Positions 13,440 through 23,152 of a DNA stretch of 64,000 nucleotides are shown here, one piece after another. Position 1 is the stretch's first letter, and every line of letters begins with the position of its first letter. The position numbers were made by a program, and so were the translations under genes. Source of the stretch: Bacillus sp. NP157 (GTDB lineage: Bacteria > Pseudomonadota > Gammaproteobacteria > Xanthomonadales > Rhodanobacteraceae); contig CP076546.1 of the NCBI GenBank assembly GCA_018889975.1, positions 2,232,001 to 2,296,000 of the forward strand, given 5' to 3'. The notes beneath the pieces were generated by a model, which made no database searches, was not told the origin of the DNA, and worked only from the letters and a program-made list of their open reading frames with translations.

Positions 13440-15329
13440 ATGAATACCCGTTACAACGCCTCAGACATCGAAGTCCTCAGCGGCCTTGACCCGGTCAAGC
13501 GCCGCCCCGGCATGTATACCGACACCTCGCGGCCGAACCACCTGGCGCAGGAAGTCATCGACAACTCGGTCGACGAGGCGCTCGCTGGCCACGCGAAGAG
13601 CATCGACGTCACCGTCTTCAACGACGGCTCGGTCGAGGTCACCGACGACGGCCGCGGCATGCCCGTGGATATCCATCCCGAGGAAAAGGTCCCGGGCATC
13701 GAGTTGATCCTCACGCGCCTGCACGCGGGCGGCAAGTTCTCCAACAAGAACTATGCCTTCTCCGGCGGCCTGCACGGCGTGGGCGTCTCGGTGGTGAATG
13801 CGCTGTCCACCCGCGTGGATGTCACCATCCGCCGCGAGGGCCAGGAGTTCCGCATGAGCTTCGCCAACGGCGATCGCGCCAGCGAACTCGAAGTGATCGG
13901 CACGGTGCCGAAAAAGAAGACCGGCACCACGCTGCGCTTCTGGCCGGATCCGAAGTACTTCGATTCACCGCGCATCCTCGTGTCCAAGCTCAAGCACCTG
14001 CTCCGCGCCAAGGCCGTGCTCTGCGCGGGCCTCACCGTGCGCCTGCACGACGAAGCGGCCGGCGAAACCACCGAGTGGTATTTCGAAGACGGCCTGCAGG
14101 ATTACCTGCGCGCCGAGTTGCAGGGTGCCGAAGCGCTGCCGGCCGACCTGTTCGTCAAGCACTTCGCGCGCGAGACGGACACGGTGGACGTGGCGCTGTG
14201 CTGGCTGCCGGAAGGCGAGCTGGTCCAGGAAAGCTACGTCAACCTGATCCCCACCGCGCAGGGCGGCACGCACGTGAACGGCCTGCGTTCGGGCCTCACC
14301 AACGCCATCCGCGAATTCTGCGACCTGCGCAACCTGCTCCCGCGCGGCGTGAAGCTCGCACCGGAAGACGTGTGGGAGCGTCTCGCGTTCGTGCTCAGCG
14401 TGAAGCTGCAGGATGCGCAGTTCGCCGGCCAGACCAAGGAACGCCTGTCCTCGCGCAACGCCGCCGGCGTGGTCGAGGGCGTGGTGCACGATGCCTTCAG
14501 CCTGTGGCTGAACCAGCACGTGGACCTCGGCGAGAAGATCGCCCAGCTCGCCATCGAGCGTGCCAGCGCGCGCCTCAAGGCCGCCAAGCAGGTCGTCCGT
14601 AAGAAGATCACCTCGGGCCCCGCCCTGCCCGGCAAGCTCGCCGACTGTGCCTCTACCGACCTGACCCGTACCGAGATCTTCCTCGTCGAGGGTGATTCGG
14701 CGGGTGGCTCGGCCAAGCAGGCCCGCGACAAGGATTTCCAGGCGATCATGCCGCTGCGCGGCAAGATCCTGAACACATGGGAAGTGGAATCCACCGCCGT
14801 GCTGGCGTCGCAGGAGGTGCACGACCTGGCCGTGGCGATCGGTTGCGATCCGGGCAAGGACGACCTCTCGGGCCTGCGCTACGGCAAGGTGGTGATCCTC
14901 GCCGACGCGGACTCCGACGGCCTGCACATCGCCACCCTGCTTTCCGCGCTGTTCCTGCGCCACTTCCCCACGCTGGTCCGCGAGGGCCATGTGTTCGTCG
15001 CCATGCCACCGCTGTTCCGCGTCGACGTGGGCAAGCAGGTGTTTTACTGCCTGGACGAAGAAGAGAAGCGCCTGATGCTGGAAAAGGTCGAGCGCGAGAA
15101 GATGAAGGGCGCCGTTTCCGTGACCCGCTTCAAGGGCCTGGGCGAGATGAACCCGGGGCAGCTGCGCGAATCCACGGTGCACCCGGATACGCGCCGGCTG
15201 GTGCAGCTCACGGTGGAAGCCGACGACGGCACGACCAGGCTGATGGATATGCTGCTGGCCAAGAAGCGCGCAAGCGACCGCAAGCAGTGGCTCGAGGAAA
15301 AGGGCGACCTCGCCAGCCTCGAAGTCTGA
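13440..15329 (+). CDS. parE: DNA topoisomerase IV subunit B
   Basis: ATPase subunit of topoisomerase IV, which decatenates chromosomes. 629 aa. The GHKL ATPase domain has VIDNSVDEALAG, DDGRGMPVD and GGLHGVGVSVVNALS. The TOPRIM region contains LVEGDSAGGSAKQARDKDFQ, PLRGKILNTWE and DADSDGLHI. Length and the short insert after the DADSDG motif favour ParE over GyrB. It stands alone between REP elements; parC is not in the window. Confidence 0.95.
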   Translation: MNTRYNASDIEVLSGLDPVKRRPGMYTDTSRPNHLAQEVIDNSVDEALAGHAKSIDVTVFNDGSVEVTDDGRGMPVDIHPEEKVPGIELILTRLHAGGKFSNKNYAFSGGLHGVGVSVVNALSTRVDVTIRREGQEFRMSFANGDRASELEVIGTVPKKKTGTTLRFWPDPKYFDSPRILVSKLKHLLRAKAVLCAGLTVRLHDEAAGETTEWYFEDGLQDYLRAELQGAEALPADLFVKHFARETDTVDVALCWLPEGELVQESYVNLIPTAQGGTHVNGLRSGLTNAIREFCDLRNLLPRGVKLAPEDVWERLAFVLSVKLQDAQFAGQTKERLSSRNAAGVVEGVVHDAFSLWLNQHVDLGEKIAQLAIERASARLKAAKQVVRKKITSGPALPGKLADCASTDLTRTEIFLVEGDSAGGSAKQARDKDFQAIMPLRGKILNTWEVESTAVLASQEVHDLAVAIGCDPGKDDLSGLRYGKVVILADADSDGLHIATLLSALFLRHFPTLVREGHVFVAMPPLFRVDVGKQVFYCLDEEEKRLMLEKVEREKMKGAVSVTRFKGLGEMNPGQLRESTVHPDTRRLVQLTVEADDGTTRLMDMLLAKKRASDRKQWLEEKGDLASLEV

Positions 15330-15340
15330 GCAACACCCAT

Positions 15341-15436
15341 GTAGGAGCGCGCCTGCGCGCGAAATGGGGTACGCGTGAATGGCCTGTGCGCGATGGGAGT
15401 TCCAGTGAACCCCATCGCGCGCAGGCGCGCTCCTAC
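15341..15436. repeat. REPIN: two GTAG REP elements in inverted orientation
   Basis: A forward REP (15341-15362) and a reverse REP (15415-15436) face each other with GTAG heads outward, separated by about 50 nt. The pair could fold as one long hairpin. It fills the convergent gap between parE and pgi and may act as a bidirectional transcription end. Confidence 0.88.
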
Positions 15437-15445
15437 AGGTTTTGG

Positions 15446-17080
15446 TTACCGGCGGTCGCGGATGGCGTTGATCAGGCCCTGCGTCGCCGCATCGAACTGA
15501 CTCATGTCGCCCGCGTCCTTGTCGTTGCTCAGCGACGGGTAGATCTGCTTGGCGATGAGCTTGCCCAGTTCCACGCCCCACTGGTCGAACGCGTTGATGC
15601 CCCACAGGTGGCCGAGCAGGAATACCCTGTGCTCGTACAGCGCGATCAGCGCACCGAGCGAATGCGGCGTGAGCGAGTCCAGCATAAACACCGTACTCGG
15701 GCGGTCGCCCTTGAACGTGCGCTGCGCGGCGAGCGCGCGACGCTCTTCCTCGGTGCCGGTCTTCGCTTCGGCCAACGCTTCCTCGAAGGTCTTGCCCAGC
15801 GAAAGGGCCGCAGCCTGCGCGAGCAAGTTCGCCGTCAGCACGTCCTGGTTTTCACGCAACGGATGGGCCGGCTTGACCAGGCCGATGAATTCCAGCGGCA
15901 CGATGTCGGTGCCCTGGTGCAGCGCCTGGAAATAAGCATGCTGCGCATTGGTACCGATGCTGCCCCACACCACCGGCACGGCGGACTGCGTCACCTCGGT
16001 ACCGTCATCCGGATGCACATGCTTGCCGAGCGATTCCATCTCCAGCTGCTGCAGGTAGGACGGCAGGTCGGCGAGCGCGTCGACGTACGGAATCACCGCG
16101 CGGCTCGTGCGGCCGAGGATGTTGCGATTCCAGATTTCGGCGATGGCCAGCAGCACCGGCAGGTTGTCCTGCCATGCGGCCGTGCGGAAATGATCGTCGG
16201 CTTCGGCGGCACCGGCGAGCAGGTCGCGGAAACCGTTCATGCCGATCGCGAACGCGATCGACGCGCCGACTGCTGACCACAGCGAGTAACGGCCGCCCAC
16301 GTAGTCCCACATCGGCAGCACCTGCGAGGCGCCCCACTTGTGCACGGCCTCGACGTTCGAGCTAACGGCGATGAAATGCTTCGCCGTCTTGGTGGCGTCG
16401 CCGTTGTTGGCCTTGAGGATCCAGTCGCGGAACACGCCGCCGTTGAGCAAGGTTTCCTGCGTGTTGAAGCTCTTGGACACCAGGATCACCAGCGTATGCG
16501 CGGGATCCAGGGAGTTCATCAGGTTGTACGCGGCCTGGCCATCGACGTTGGTCAGGAAGTGGCTCGTGATGCCGTCGACGTGGAACTGTTCGAGCGCGTG
16601 CACGGCGAGGCGCGGGCCAAGGTCCGAGCCCCCGATGCCGATGTTCACCACGTCGGTGACCCGACCGATGAGGCCAACCGATTCACCCTCGCCCTTGTGC
16701 ACCGCGTTGACCAGCTTTTCCATCTGGTCCAGCGCGTCGGCAACGTCCTTGCGGACATCGGCGGGCGCCGCGGGGTGGCGCGAAGCACCGCCGCGCAGCG
16801 CGGTGTGCAGCACGGCGCGATCTTCGGAGGTGTTGATGTGCTTGCCTTCGAACATCGCATCGCGCGCGGCTTGCCAGCCGGTGCTTTCGATGTACTGGCC
16901 CACGGCGTCGAGCGCTGCGATATCCAGCTTCTGGCGCGTGATGTCGAGGAGGATCGGGCCCATCCGGCGACGCATCCGGTCGCCGCGGGAAGCGTCGTTG
17001 ACCAGTGCGCGGAGGTTGGTGCCCGCAAGGCGGGAGGCATGCTCTTCGAACGAAGGCAGGGGGGCGTGCTTTGAATCCAT
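15446..17080 (-). CDS. pgi: Glucose-6-phosphate isomerase
   Basis: Interconverts glucose 6-phosphate and fructose 6-phosphate. 544 aa. Both family signatures are present: DYVGGRYSLWSAVG and GINAFDQWGVELGK. The upstream motif NIGIGGSDLGPR is also intact. The ATG at 17080 (MDSKHAPLPSF) is preferred over an upstream in-frame Met. It follows panD on the same strand with a gap of about 100 nt. Confidence 0.95.
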   Translation of the reverse strand: MDSKHAPLPSFEEHASRLAGTNLRALVNDASRGDRMRRRMGPILLDITRQKLDIAALDAVGQYIESTGWQAARDAMFEGKHINTSEDRAVLHTALRGGASRHPAAPADVRKDVADALDQMEKLVNAVHKGEGESVGLIGRVTDVVNIGIGGSDLGPRLAVHALEQFHVDGITSHFLTNVDGQAAYNLMNSLDPAHTLVILVSKSFNTQETLLNGGVFRDWILKANNGDATKTAKHFIAVSSNVEAVHKWGASQVLPMWDYVGGRYSLWSAVGASIAFAIGMNGFRDLLAGAAEADDHFRTAAWQDNLPVLLAIAEIWNRNILGRTSRAVIPYVDALADLPSYLQQLEMESLGKHVHPDDGTEVTQSAVPVVWGSIGTNAQHAYFQALHQGTDIVPLEFIGLVKPAHPLRENQDVLTANLLAQAAALSLGKTFEEALAEAKTGTEEERRALAAQRTFKGDRPSTVFMLDSLTPHSLGALIALYEHRVFLLGHLWGINAFDQWGVELGKLIAKQIYPSLSNDKDAGDMSQFDAATQGLINAIRDRR

Positions 17081-17181
17081 GGCTTCCACTTGGCTGCGAC
17101 GGAGGGAAGCCCCGATCTTACCGCACTGCAACGTAGGTGGATTGTATGGATCGCCGCCGTCGGGCGGCGATCCGGACGTTC

Positions 17182-17562
17182 TTACGCAGCCTGCTTCGGG
17201 ATCGAATGGTTGGTATGCGTGATGCGGTTGTTCGCATCGACGTACACCAGGTCCGGCTGGTACTTCGCCATCTCGGCTTCGGACAGGCCGACGAACGCGG
17301 CGATGATGACCAGGTCGCCGGTGGAAACGCGGCGAGCGGCACTACCGTTCACGGAGATGATGCCCGAGCCCTCTTCCGCACGCAGCGCGTACGTGACGAA
17401 CCGTTCGCCGTTGCTGATGTTCCAGGCGTGGATCTGCTCGTACTCGCGAATACCCGCGGCATCCAGCAGGTTGCCGTCGATGGCGATCGAACCTTCGTAG
17501 TTCAGCTCGGCGTGAGTCACCGTGGCACGGTGGATCTTGCACTTGAGCATGTTGAGGTGCAT
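17182..17562 (-). CDS. panD: Aspartate 1-decarboxylase
   Basis: Makes beta-alanine for pantothenate. 126 aa. The pro-enzyme self-cleaves between Gly24 and Ser25 (NYEGSIAID) to create the pyruvoyl cofactor; the N-terminus [20 protein letters not shown] is typical of the family. [16 protein letters not shown] and the C-terminal NRITHTN are conserved. It is the third of the panB-panC-panD genes, with a gap of about 140 nt after panC, so it may have its own promoter. Confidence 0.96.
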   Translation of the reverse strand: MHLNMLKCKIHRATVTHAELNYEGSIAIDGNLLDAAGIREYEQIHAWNISNGERFVTYALRAEEGSGIISVNGSAARRVSTGDLVIIAAFVGLSEAEMAKYQPDLVYVDANNRITHTNHSIPKQAA

Positions 17563-17703
17563 GGCGTTCTCTGGGGTCTGGCGGTTACAAAAACGCCCAT
17601 TCTAGCGGAGGGTGGCCCATACCGTCTCGAAGGGGCTTCCTCGGTTCGAGGCGCTTTATGGGGTACCCGCGCCAGAAACGCAAGTGCCCGTTTGTGAAGG
17701 AGT

Positions 17704-18549
17704 TCAGTCGAAAGGCAGGTTGTCGATCAGGCGGGTGGTGCCCAGCCGGGCGGCAACCAGCGCCACGAGGCCCTCGCGCTCGTCCGGACCCGGCTCAGCG
17801 AGGTCCTCCGTACGGCGGATGGCGACGTAATCGGGGACGAACCCGGCCCGCTCCAGACGGGCCCTGGCGGCCTGTTCCAGCGCCTGCCAGGAGTGGCCCT
17901 GGCGAAACAGTTCACGCATCTGGCTCAGCGTGGACCAGATCTGCGGCGCCCGCTGGCGCTCCTGCGGCGACAGGTACTGGTTACGCGAACTCTTGGCCAG
18001 GCCGTCCTCGTCGCGCAGCGTGGGGCCGGACATGATCTTCACTGGCAGCGACAGATCGCGCACCATCCGCTCGATCACCTTCAGCTGCTGGAAATCCTTC
18101 TGGCCGAATACGGCGAAGTCCGGCTGGACCAGGTGGAACAGCTTGGACACCACGGTCGCCACGCCGTCGAAATGGCCGGGGCGGTGGGCACCTTCCAGCG
18201 TTTCGGTGACGATCGGCACGTGGATGCTCACGCTGGCCGCGGCACCGAACGGATACAGCGTGGCCACTTCCGGGGCGAACAGCACGTCGCAACCTGCCTC
18301 GGCCAGGCCGACCTGGTCCTGTGCCAGCGTGCGCGGGTAGCGCTCGAAATCCTCGCCCGGCCCGAACTGGGTAGGGTTGACGAAGACCGAGGCGACCACG
18401 CGGTCGGCGCGGGCGCGAGCCAGCTTCAACAGCGAATGATGACCCTCGTGGAGGTTGCCCATGGTGGGCACGAAGCCCACCGCCTGGCCAGCGGCGCGCC
18501 AGCCACGGATGGTGGCGCGCAGTGCGGCGGCGTCGGTTACGGTCTGCAT
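17704..18549 (-). CDS. panC: Pantothenate synthetase
   Basis: Condenses pantoate with beta-alanine using ATP. 281 aa. The ATP-binding HxGH-type motif is MGNLHEGHHSLLKLA; VFVNPTQFGPGEDF, FGQKDFQQL and the KMS-like KSSRNQYLS loop are intact. It starts 9 nt after the panB stop codon, consistent with a panBC operon. Confidence 0.97.
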   Translation of the reverse strand: MQTVTDAAALRATIRGWRAAGQAVGFVPTMGNLHEGHHSLLKLARARADRVVASVFVNPTQFGPGEDFERYPRTLAQDQVGLAEAGCDVLFAPEVATLYPFGAAASVSIHVPIVTETLEGAHRPGHFDGVATVVSKLFHLVQPDFAVFGQKDFQQLKVIERMVRDLSLPVKIMSGPTLRDEDGLAKSSRNQYLSPQERQRAPQIWSTLSQMRELFRQGHSWQALEQAARARLERAGFVPDYVAIRRTEDLAEPGPDEREGLVALVAARLGTTRLIDNLPFD

Positions 18550-18558
18550 GGCGGTGTC

Positions 18559-19386
18559 TCAGCTAAAGCTATGTTCAGGGCCGGGGAATGCACCCGAGCG
18601 GACGTCAGCGACATAGGCGCCGATCGCTGCCTGGATGGAATCACGTCCGGCGAGGAAATCCTTGGAAAACTTCGGCCGCTTGCCGGGGGTAAGCCCCAGC
18701 AGGTCGTACACGACCAGCACCTGGCCATCGCAGTCCACGCCGGCGCCGATGCCGATGACCGGAATCGAAAGCGCCCGGCTGATCCGCTCCGCAAGGGCAG
18801 AAGGCACGCACTCCAGCACCAGCAGGTCGGCGCCTGCGGCCTCGACGGCCTGCGCGTCGGCGAACAGCTTGCCGGCAGCGTCTTCCGTCTTGCCCTGCAC
18901 CTTGTACCCACCGAATTTGTTCACCGACTGCGGAGTAAGGCCGAGGTGGCTGCAGACGGGGATGTCCCGTTCGGCCAGCGCGGCGATCACCTCGCAGATG
19001 CGGCCAGCGCCCTCGATCTTGACCATCGCCGCACCACCCTGCCCGACCAGCCGGGCCGCGGCTTCCATCGCCGTGGGCACGTCGCGGTCGCTCATGAAGG
19101 GCAGGTCGGCCACGAGCAACGTCGCCGACAGCCCGCGGGCGGTCGCCGCCGTGTGGTAGACCATCTCGTCGACGGTGACCGGCAACGTGCTGGCCCGGCC
19201 CTGCACGACCATGCCCAGCGAATCGCCGACCAGGGCCACGTCTACCCCAGCCGATTCCAGTTGCGCAGCGAAACTCGCGTCGTAGGCGGTGAGCATCACG
19301 ATCTTCCGGCCGTCGGCTTTCATCGCCTTCAAACCCGGCACGGTCACCGGCTTGCGTGCCGGCGCACTCGTCTTTTCCACGTACAC
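18559..19386 (-). CDS. panB: 3-methyl-2-oxobutanoate hydroxymethyltransferase
   Basis: Transfers a hydroxymethyl group to ketoisovalerate in pantothenate synthesis. 275 aa. It begins [19 protein letters not shown] and contains the family blocks [29 protein letters not shown] and [13 protein letters not shown]. It lies 33 nt after folK and upstream of panC. Confidence 0.96.
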   Translation of the reverse strand: MYVEKTSAPARKPVTVPGLKAMKADGRKIVMLTAYDASFAAQLESAGVDVALVGDSLGMVVQGRASTLPVTVDEMVYHTAATARGLSATLLVADLPFMSDRDVPTAMEAAARLVGQGGAAMVKIEGAGRICEVIAALAERDIPVCSHLGLTPQSVNKFGGYKVQGKTEDAAGKLFADAQAVEAAGADLLVLECVPSALAERISRALSIPVIGIGAGVDCDGQVLVVYDLLGLTPGKRPKFSKDFLAGRDSIQAAIGAYVADVRSGAFPGPEHSFS

Positions 19387-19419
19387 GCGGGGTGCCTCGT
19401 TGTGTGAAGAGGGGGATTG

Positions 19420-19926
19420 TTACGCCGTTGGGCGGTGGGGGTAAAGCTCAACCGAACACCCCGCCGTATCGACGGCCGCCAGCAAATCGGCCACCCGCCC
19501 CATGCCCGGCAGCAGCACGTCGGCTGCGATGTCGGCCAGGGGCAGCAGCACGAAGGCGCGCTCGGGGATACGAGGGTGCGGCAGGGAGAGCTGTTCGTCG
19601 TCCAGCATGGTGTCGGCATAGGCGAGCAGGTCGAGGTCGAGCGTGCGTGGTCCCCAGCGCTCGCCGTCACGGGTGCGGCCGAAGGCGCGCTCGGTGTCCA
19701 GCAACGCGGCCAGCAGTGCGTGCGGCTCGAGCGTGGTCTGCACGGCGATCGCGGCGTTGACGAAGTCGGGCTGGTCGACGTTGCCCCAGGGCGGCGTCCG
19801 ATAGAAGCGCGAGCGGGCGGTCACCTGCACGCCCGGCACGTTGTCGAGGGCGCCGATCGCGGCGTCGAGCCGTGATCGCACATCCCCGAGGTTACCGCCC
19901 AGGCCGATCAGTGCGATGACGCTCAC
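19420..19926 (-). CDS. folK: 2-amino-4-hydroxy-6-hydroxymethyldihydropteridine pyrophosphokinase (GTG start)
   Basis: Pyrophosphorylates 6-hydroxymethyl-dihydropterin in folate synthesis. 168 aa. IGLGGNLGDVRSRL begins the domain, and the HPPK signature GERWGPRTLDLDLLAY is intact. The start is a GTG at 19926 whose last bases form the pcnB stop (GTGA), so translation is probably coupled. Longer in-frame extensions upstream lie inside pcnB and are rejected. Confidence 0.93.
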   Translation of the reverse strand: MSVIALIGLGGNLGDVRSRLDAAIGALDNVPGVQVTARSRFYRTPPWGNVDQPDFVNAAIAVQTTLEPHALLAALLDTERAFGRTRDGERWGPRTLDLDLLAYADTMLDDEQLSLPHPRIPERAFVLLPLADIAADVLLPGMGRVADLLAAVDTAGCSVELYPHRPTA

Positions 19927-21293
19927 GCCCCGCCCGAATCGCCTTTGCCGCGGGTCGGCTTGCGCCGGCGCCGACGCTTGCGGGCGGGCGCCGTAGCGGA
20001 CACGGTGTTGCCTTCGTGCACGGGCACGCCACCGCCGCCAAGCGCGGCCGCGAGCATTTCCGGCGGCAGCTGCTGGGCGTGGGCCCACCATTCGCCAAGC
20101 TCACGCATGCCGGTCGACTCCGGGGCACGCAGCAGCAGGAAGTCGAACGCCGCGCGGAAACGCGGATGCGACATCAGGCGGAACACCCGCTTGCGGTGGA
20201 TCTGTTCGAAGCGCGGCTGCAGCGCCCAGATTTCTTCCATCGTGAAGGTGAAGCGGCGCGGGATCGCCACGCGCTGGCACTGTTCGCCCACCACGTGCAC
20301 GGCGGCCCGCTGCCAGGCTTCGTTCATGTCGAAGCCCTGGGCGATCCAGCCATGTGCCTGGTCGCGCACTTCGCCCCACAGGAGCACGGCATAAAGGAAG
20401 GCCGGCGTCACCGACTTGCCTTCGGCGATACGCGCGTCGGTATTCGCGAGACCCTGCTCGACGAGCGCACGCAGCGCGTTGTCGCCGCGCTCCAGCGCCC
20501 GAGCCGTGGCCGGGAACAGGAACCCCAGCAGGCCGCAGGATTCGAGCATCTTGAAGCTCTTCAGGCCGTGCCCGGCGAGGAAGAGCTTCAGGGATTCGTC
20601 GAACAGGCGAGCCGGCGAGGCTTCGCCCAGCAGGTGGCCAAGCGTCTTGAACGGCGCCGAAGCCGCCTTGTCGATGGTGAAACCGAGCTTCGCGGCCAGC
20701 CGCGCGGCGCGCAACATGCGCACCGGGTCTTCGCGATAGCGCAGCTCCGGATCGCCGATGAGCCGCATGGTGCGGTCCTCGAGATCCTGCATGCCACCCA
20801 CGTAGTCGCGGACGCTGAAATCGGCGATGTCGTAATAGAGGGCGTTGACCCGGAAGTCGCGGCGGACCGCATCTTCTTCGATCGAACCCCAGATATTGTC
20901 GCGGACGATCCGGCCATCGACGATGTGGCGGTCGCCATCCGAGCGATCGGCGCCCTCCTCCCCGGTCCCGCGGAAGGTGGCCACCTCGATGATCTCCGGG
21001 CCGAAGACGACATGGGCCAGCCGGAACCGGCGGCCGATCAGGCGGCAGTTGCGAAACAGCCCCTTGACCTCTTCCGGCGTGGCGTCGGTGGCCACGTCGA
21101 AGTCCTTCGGGTGCCCGCCCAGCAGCAGGTCGCGCACGGCACCGCCCACCAGGTACGCGGCGAACCCGGCGTCATGCAGTCGGTAAAGCACGCGCAGCGC
21201 GGCTTTGCTGATGTTCTTGCGGGAAATGGAGTGCTGTTCGCGAGGGATGATGCGCAGACCCTGCGGAACGTCGCTCCTGGTTTCGGAATTCAA
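19923..21293 (-). CDS. pcnB: Poly(A) polymerase I (TTG start)
   Basis: Adds 3' poly(A) tails to RNA to promote decay. About 456 aa. The nucleotidyltransferase core has YLVGGAVRDLLLG and the catalytic acidic pair in KDFDVATDATPEEV. A basic tail (RKRRRRRKPTRG) follows, as in bacterial poly(A) polymerases. No ATG precedes the conserved IIPREQHSISR block at a suitable distance. A TTG at 21293 with AGGA about 10 nt upstream is the most plausible start. The gene heads the pcnB-folK-panB series. Confidence 0.88.
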   Translation of the reverse strand: MNSETRSDVPQGLRIIPREQHSISRKNISKAALRVLYRLHDAGFAAYLVGGAVRDLLLGGHPKDFDVATDATPEEVKGLFRNCRLIGRRFRLAHVVFGPEIIEVATFRGTGEEGADRSDGDRHIVDGRIVRDNIWGSIEEDAVRRDFRVNALYYDIADFSVRDYVGGMQDLEDRTMRLIGDPELRYREDPVRMLRAARLAAKLGFTIDKAASAPFKTLGHLLGEASPARLFDESLKLFLAGHGLKSFKMLESCGLLGFLFPATARALERGDNALRALVEQGLANTDARIAEGKSVTPAFLYAVLLWGEVRDQAHGWIAQGFDMNEAWQRAAVHVVGEQCQRVAIPRRFTFTMEEIWALQPRFEQIHRKRVFRLMSHPRFRAAFDFLLLRAPESTGMRELGEWWAHAQQLPPEMLAAALGGGGVPVHEGNTVSATAPARKRRRRRKPTRGKGDSGGA

Positions 21294-21419
21294 GCTTTGA
21301 TGTCCTGGCGGGCGCGTCCGCACCCGGTCAAGTGGCTGCCCCCACCGGCAGCCGGTGTTGGGATGAACGGGCCAAATGTAACGAATTCGACCCAATCCGA
21401 CGAGCAGGCGGCAAAGTCG

Positions 21420-21447
21420 TTGCCAGCGGGCGGAATTTGGCTATACT
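21420..21447 (+). promoter_or_regulatory. Sigma-70 promoter of tRNA-Glu
   Basis: TTGCCA at 21420-21425 and TATACT at 21442-21447 are separated by 16 nt and end 28 nt before the tRNA. Both boxes are close to consensus. Confidence 0.75.
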
Positions 21448-21475
21448 AGCGCGCTTCGTACGTCTCGTACGACCC

Positions 21476-21551
21476 GCTCCCTTCGTCTAGTGGTCTAGGA
21501 CACGGCCCTCTCAAGGCTGGAACACGAGTTCGAACCTCGTAGGGAGCACCA
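21476..21551 (+). tRNA. tRNA-Glu (anticodon CTC)
   Basis: The acceptor stem GCTCCCT/AGGGAGC pairs perfectly. The anticodon arm has the loop CTCTCAA, giving anticodon CTC. The T arm contains GTTCGAACC, and CCA is encoded at 21549-21551. The D arm (CGTCTAGTGGTCTAGGACAC) is typical of tRNA-Glu. Confidence 0.95.
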
Positions 21552-21579
21552 CTTTCCTCTCCGGCGCTGAACCGTTCGC

Positions 21580-21903
21580 ATGACCTTTGTCGTTACCGAC
21601 AACTGCATCAAGTGCAAATATACGGACTGTGTCGAGGTTTGCCCGGTCGACGCCTTCCATGAAGGCCCGAACTTCCTGGTGATCAACCCGGACGAGTGCA
21701 TCGACTGCACCCTTTGCGAGCCGGAATGCCCGATCAATGCGATCTACCCCGAGGACGACGTCCCCGCCGGGCAGGAGCAGTTCGTGGCGCTCAACGCCGA
21801 CCTCGCGAAGGACTGGCCCGTCATCACCGAACGCAAGGACGGGATGCCGGACGCCAAGGACTGGGAAAACAAGCCCAACAAGATCGAGCTGCTGCAGAAG
21901 TAG
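21580..21903 (+). CDS. fdxA: Ferredoxin FdxA (7Fe type)
   Basis: A 107-aa electron-transfer protein with two cluster-binding regions: [19 protein letters not shown] and [16 protein letters not shown]. Spacing fits a [3Fe-4S]/[4Fe-4S] ferredoxin. The long acidic C-terminal tail is typical of FdxA. The stop codon TAG is formed by the REP element that begins at 21900. The start lies 28 nt after the tRNA-Glu gene. Confidence 0.93.
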   Translation: MTFVVTDNCIKCKYTDCVEVCPVDAFHEGPNFLVINPDECIDCTLCEPECPINAIYPEDDVPAGQEQFVALNADLAKDWPVITERKDGMPDAKDWENKPNKIELLQK

Positions 21904-21921
21904 GAGCGCGCCTGCGCGCGA
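21900..21921 (+). repeat. GTAG-headed REP element overlapping the fdxA stop
   Basis: A perfect copy of the consensus (GTAGGAGCGCGCCTGCGCGC plus GA). Its TAG is the fdxA stop codon, so the gene and repeat overlap. Confidence 0.9.
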
Positions 21922-21984
21922 TAGCCCGGCACGAAGCCCCGGCCCGTCTCACGCCGCACCACCCCAACTCCCCCGCAGCGACCC

Positions 21985-22896
21985 TTACGGCCCGCTGACC
22001 GCCTGGTCACCCGGCTGGTAGTCAAAGCTCGCAGCGCCGGCCTGAACGGTCGGAAGCGTCAGCCGGATGATCGGCACCCAGCGCCCCGCCGTCGCCTTGA
22101 AATCCTTCTGGATGAACTGCGCGGTCGCCAGGCCCGGGGGCGACGAGCCCAGGTAGAAAAGCGCCTCCAAAGGCACCTTGTCATCCCGCCCCGGCGCCCA
22201 GCCATCCAGCACCAGTTCGTTGGGCTTGGAATCGTGCTGCTTCAGGTCGAGGATCGCCTCGGCTTTTATGACCTCTCTAAAGATTGCCGCCGACTCCCCG
22301 GCGTGCCGGGCGACGGTGAAGCTGCACTGGCGCTTATAGACACCCCCGGCAACCTCGGTGAAATGTCGCAACCAGGCAGTCGCCGTGGTGATCCCTTGCG
22401 GCTGGCACGGTCCGCTAGTGGCGATGCCACCGGACGGACCGCACCCCTTATCGGCGCGTGAGTCGGTGTCCCCATCGATCGGGAATGCACAAAGCACTTC
22501 GGGCGAATCGAACCCGTCACGATGGGCGTAGTAATCCGGGTAGAAGATGAGCCCTGCCCGGTAGGTGTAGGCCAGCCGCAACAAGGGTGCGTCACGGCGC
22601 AGGTACGAGAACGATACGCCGGGAAACTTTGCACTCCCCGGGTTGACGTCCCAGGAATGATAGTTGGGCGACGCGTCGACGCCGCGCAGCATGATGCCGT
22701 TGCAGACGAACGCTGGCGCGTTCGGATTCGCCCCGTCGCACGTACCCACGTCGTCATAGCGGCTTTGCAGGTGCTCGAGCACCGTGGGCCCGTCTTCCTC
22801 GAAGGCCGCGGTCGCGTGCGTGCGTACCGGCGGACTCGCGCAGCCGCCGAGAAATGTAACGAGGACCACGAACCAGGCAACGCGCCGGCTATCCAT
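21985..22896 (-). CDS. Exported lipoprotein, HvnA/halovibrin-like
   Basis: A 303-aa protein with a lipoprotein signal (FLGGC, Cys19), so it should be anchored in the envelope or exposed. The mature part has short conserved blocks: CNGIMLRGVD, YHSWDVNPGS, GVSFSYLRRDAP, VLCAFPIDGDTDSRADKGCG, and C-terminal PIIRLTLP. These match the block order remembered for halovibrin (HvnA-type NAD-glycohydrolase/ADP-ribosyltransferase) proteins; this is from memory and not tested. It is a paralogue of the divergent neighbour at 23153-24097. The start at 22896 follows GGGAGG. Six or more Cys residues could form disulfides. Confidence 0.55.
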   Translation of the reverse strand: MDSRRVAWFVVLVTFLGGCASPPVRTHATAAFEEDGPTVLEHLQSRYDDVGTCDGANPNAPAFVCNGIMLRGVDASPNYHSWDVNPGSAKFPGVSFSYLRRDAPLLRLAYTYRAGLIFYPDYYAHRDGFDSPEVLCAFPIDGDTDSRADKGCGPSGGIATSGPCQPQGITTATAWLRHFTEVAGGVYKRQCSFTVARHAGESAAIFREVIKAEAILDLKQHDSKPNELVLDGWAPGRDDKVPLEALFYLGSSPPGLATAQFIQKDFKATAGRWVPIIRLTLPTVQAGAASFDYQPGDQAVSGP

Positions 22897-23152
22897 GTCT
22901 TGCCTCCCTGGCCACACCTTCCGTGGTGCACAGGCAGTGTGGTTCGTGCGCGAGCGCGGATGCAATCGGCCAACTGGCCGACTCGCCGCGCGCAACGCCA
23001 GGTCCATGCCGCCCATACGATCAGGCACCTCCACCAGCGTTGCCGAATCCACGCACGCCGCGCCTACGTCGTCAGGCGTATTTACGCCGTGGCAGGCCCG
23101 GGGGATCGTGGCCTCGCCGACGGCGCGAGCCGCGACGCCAGGGAGATCCATC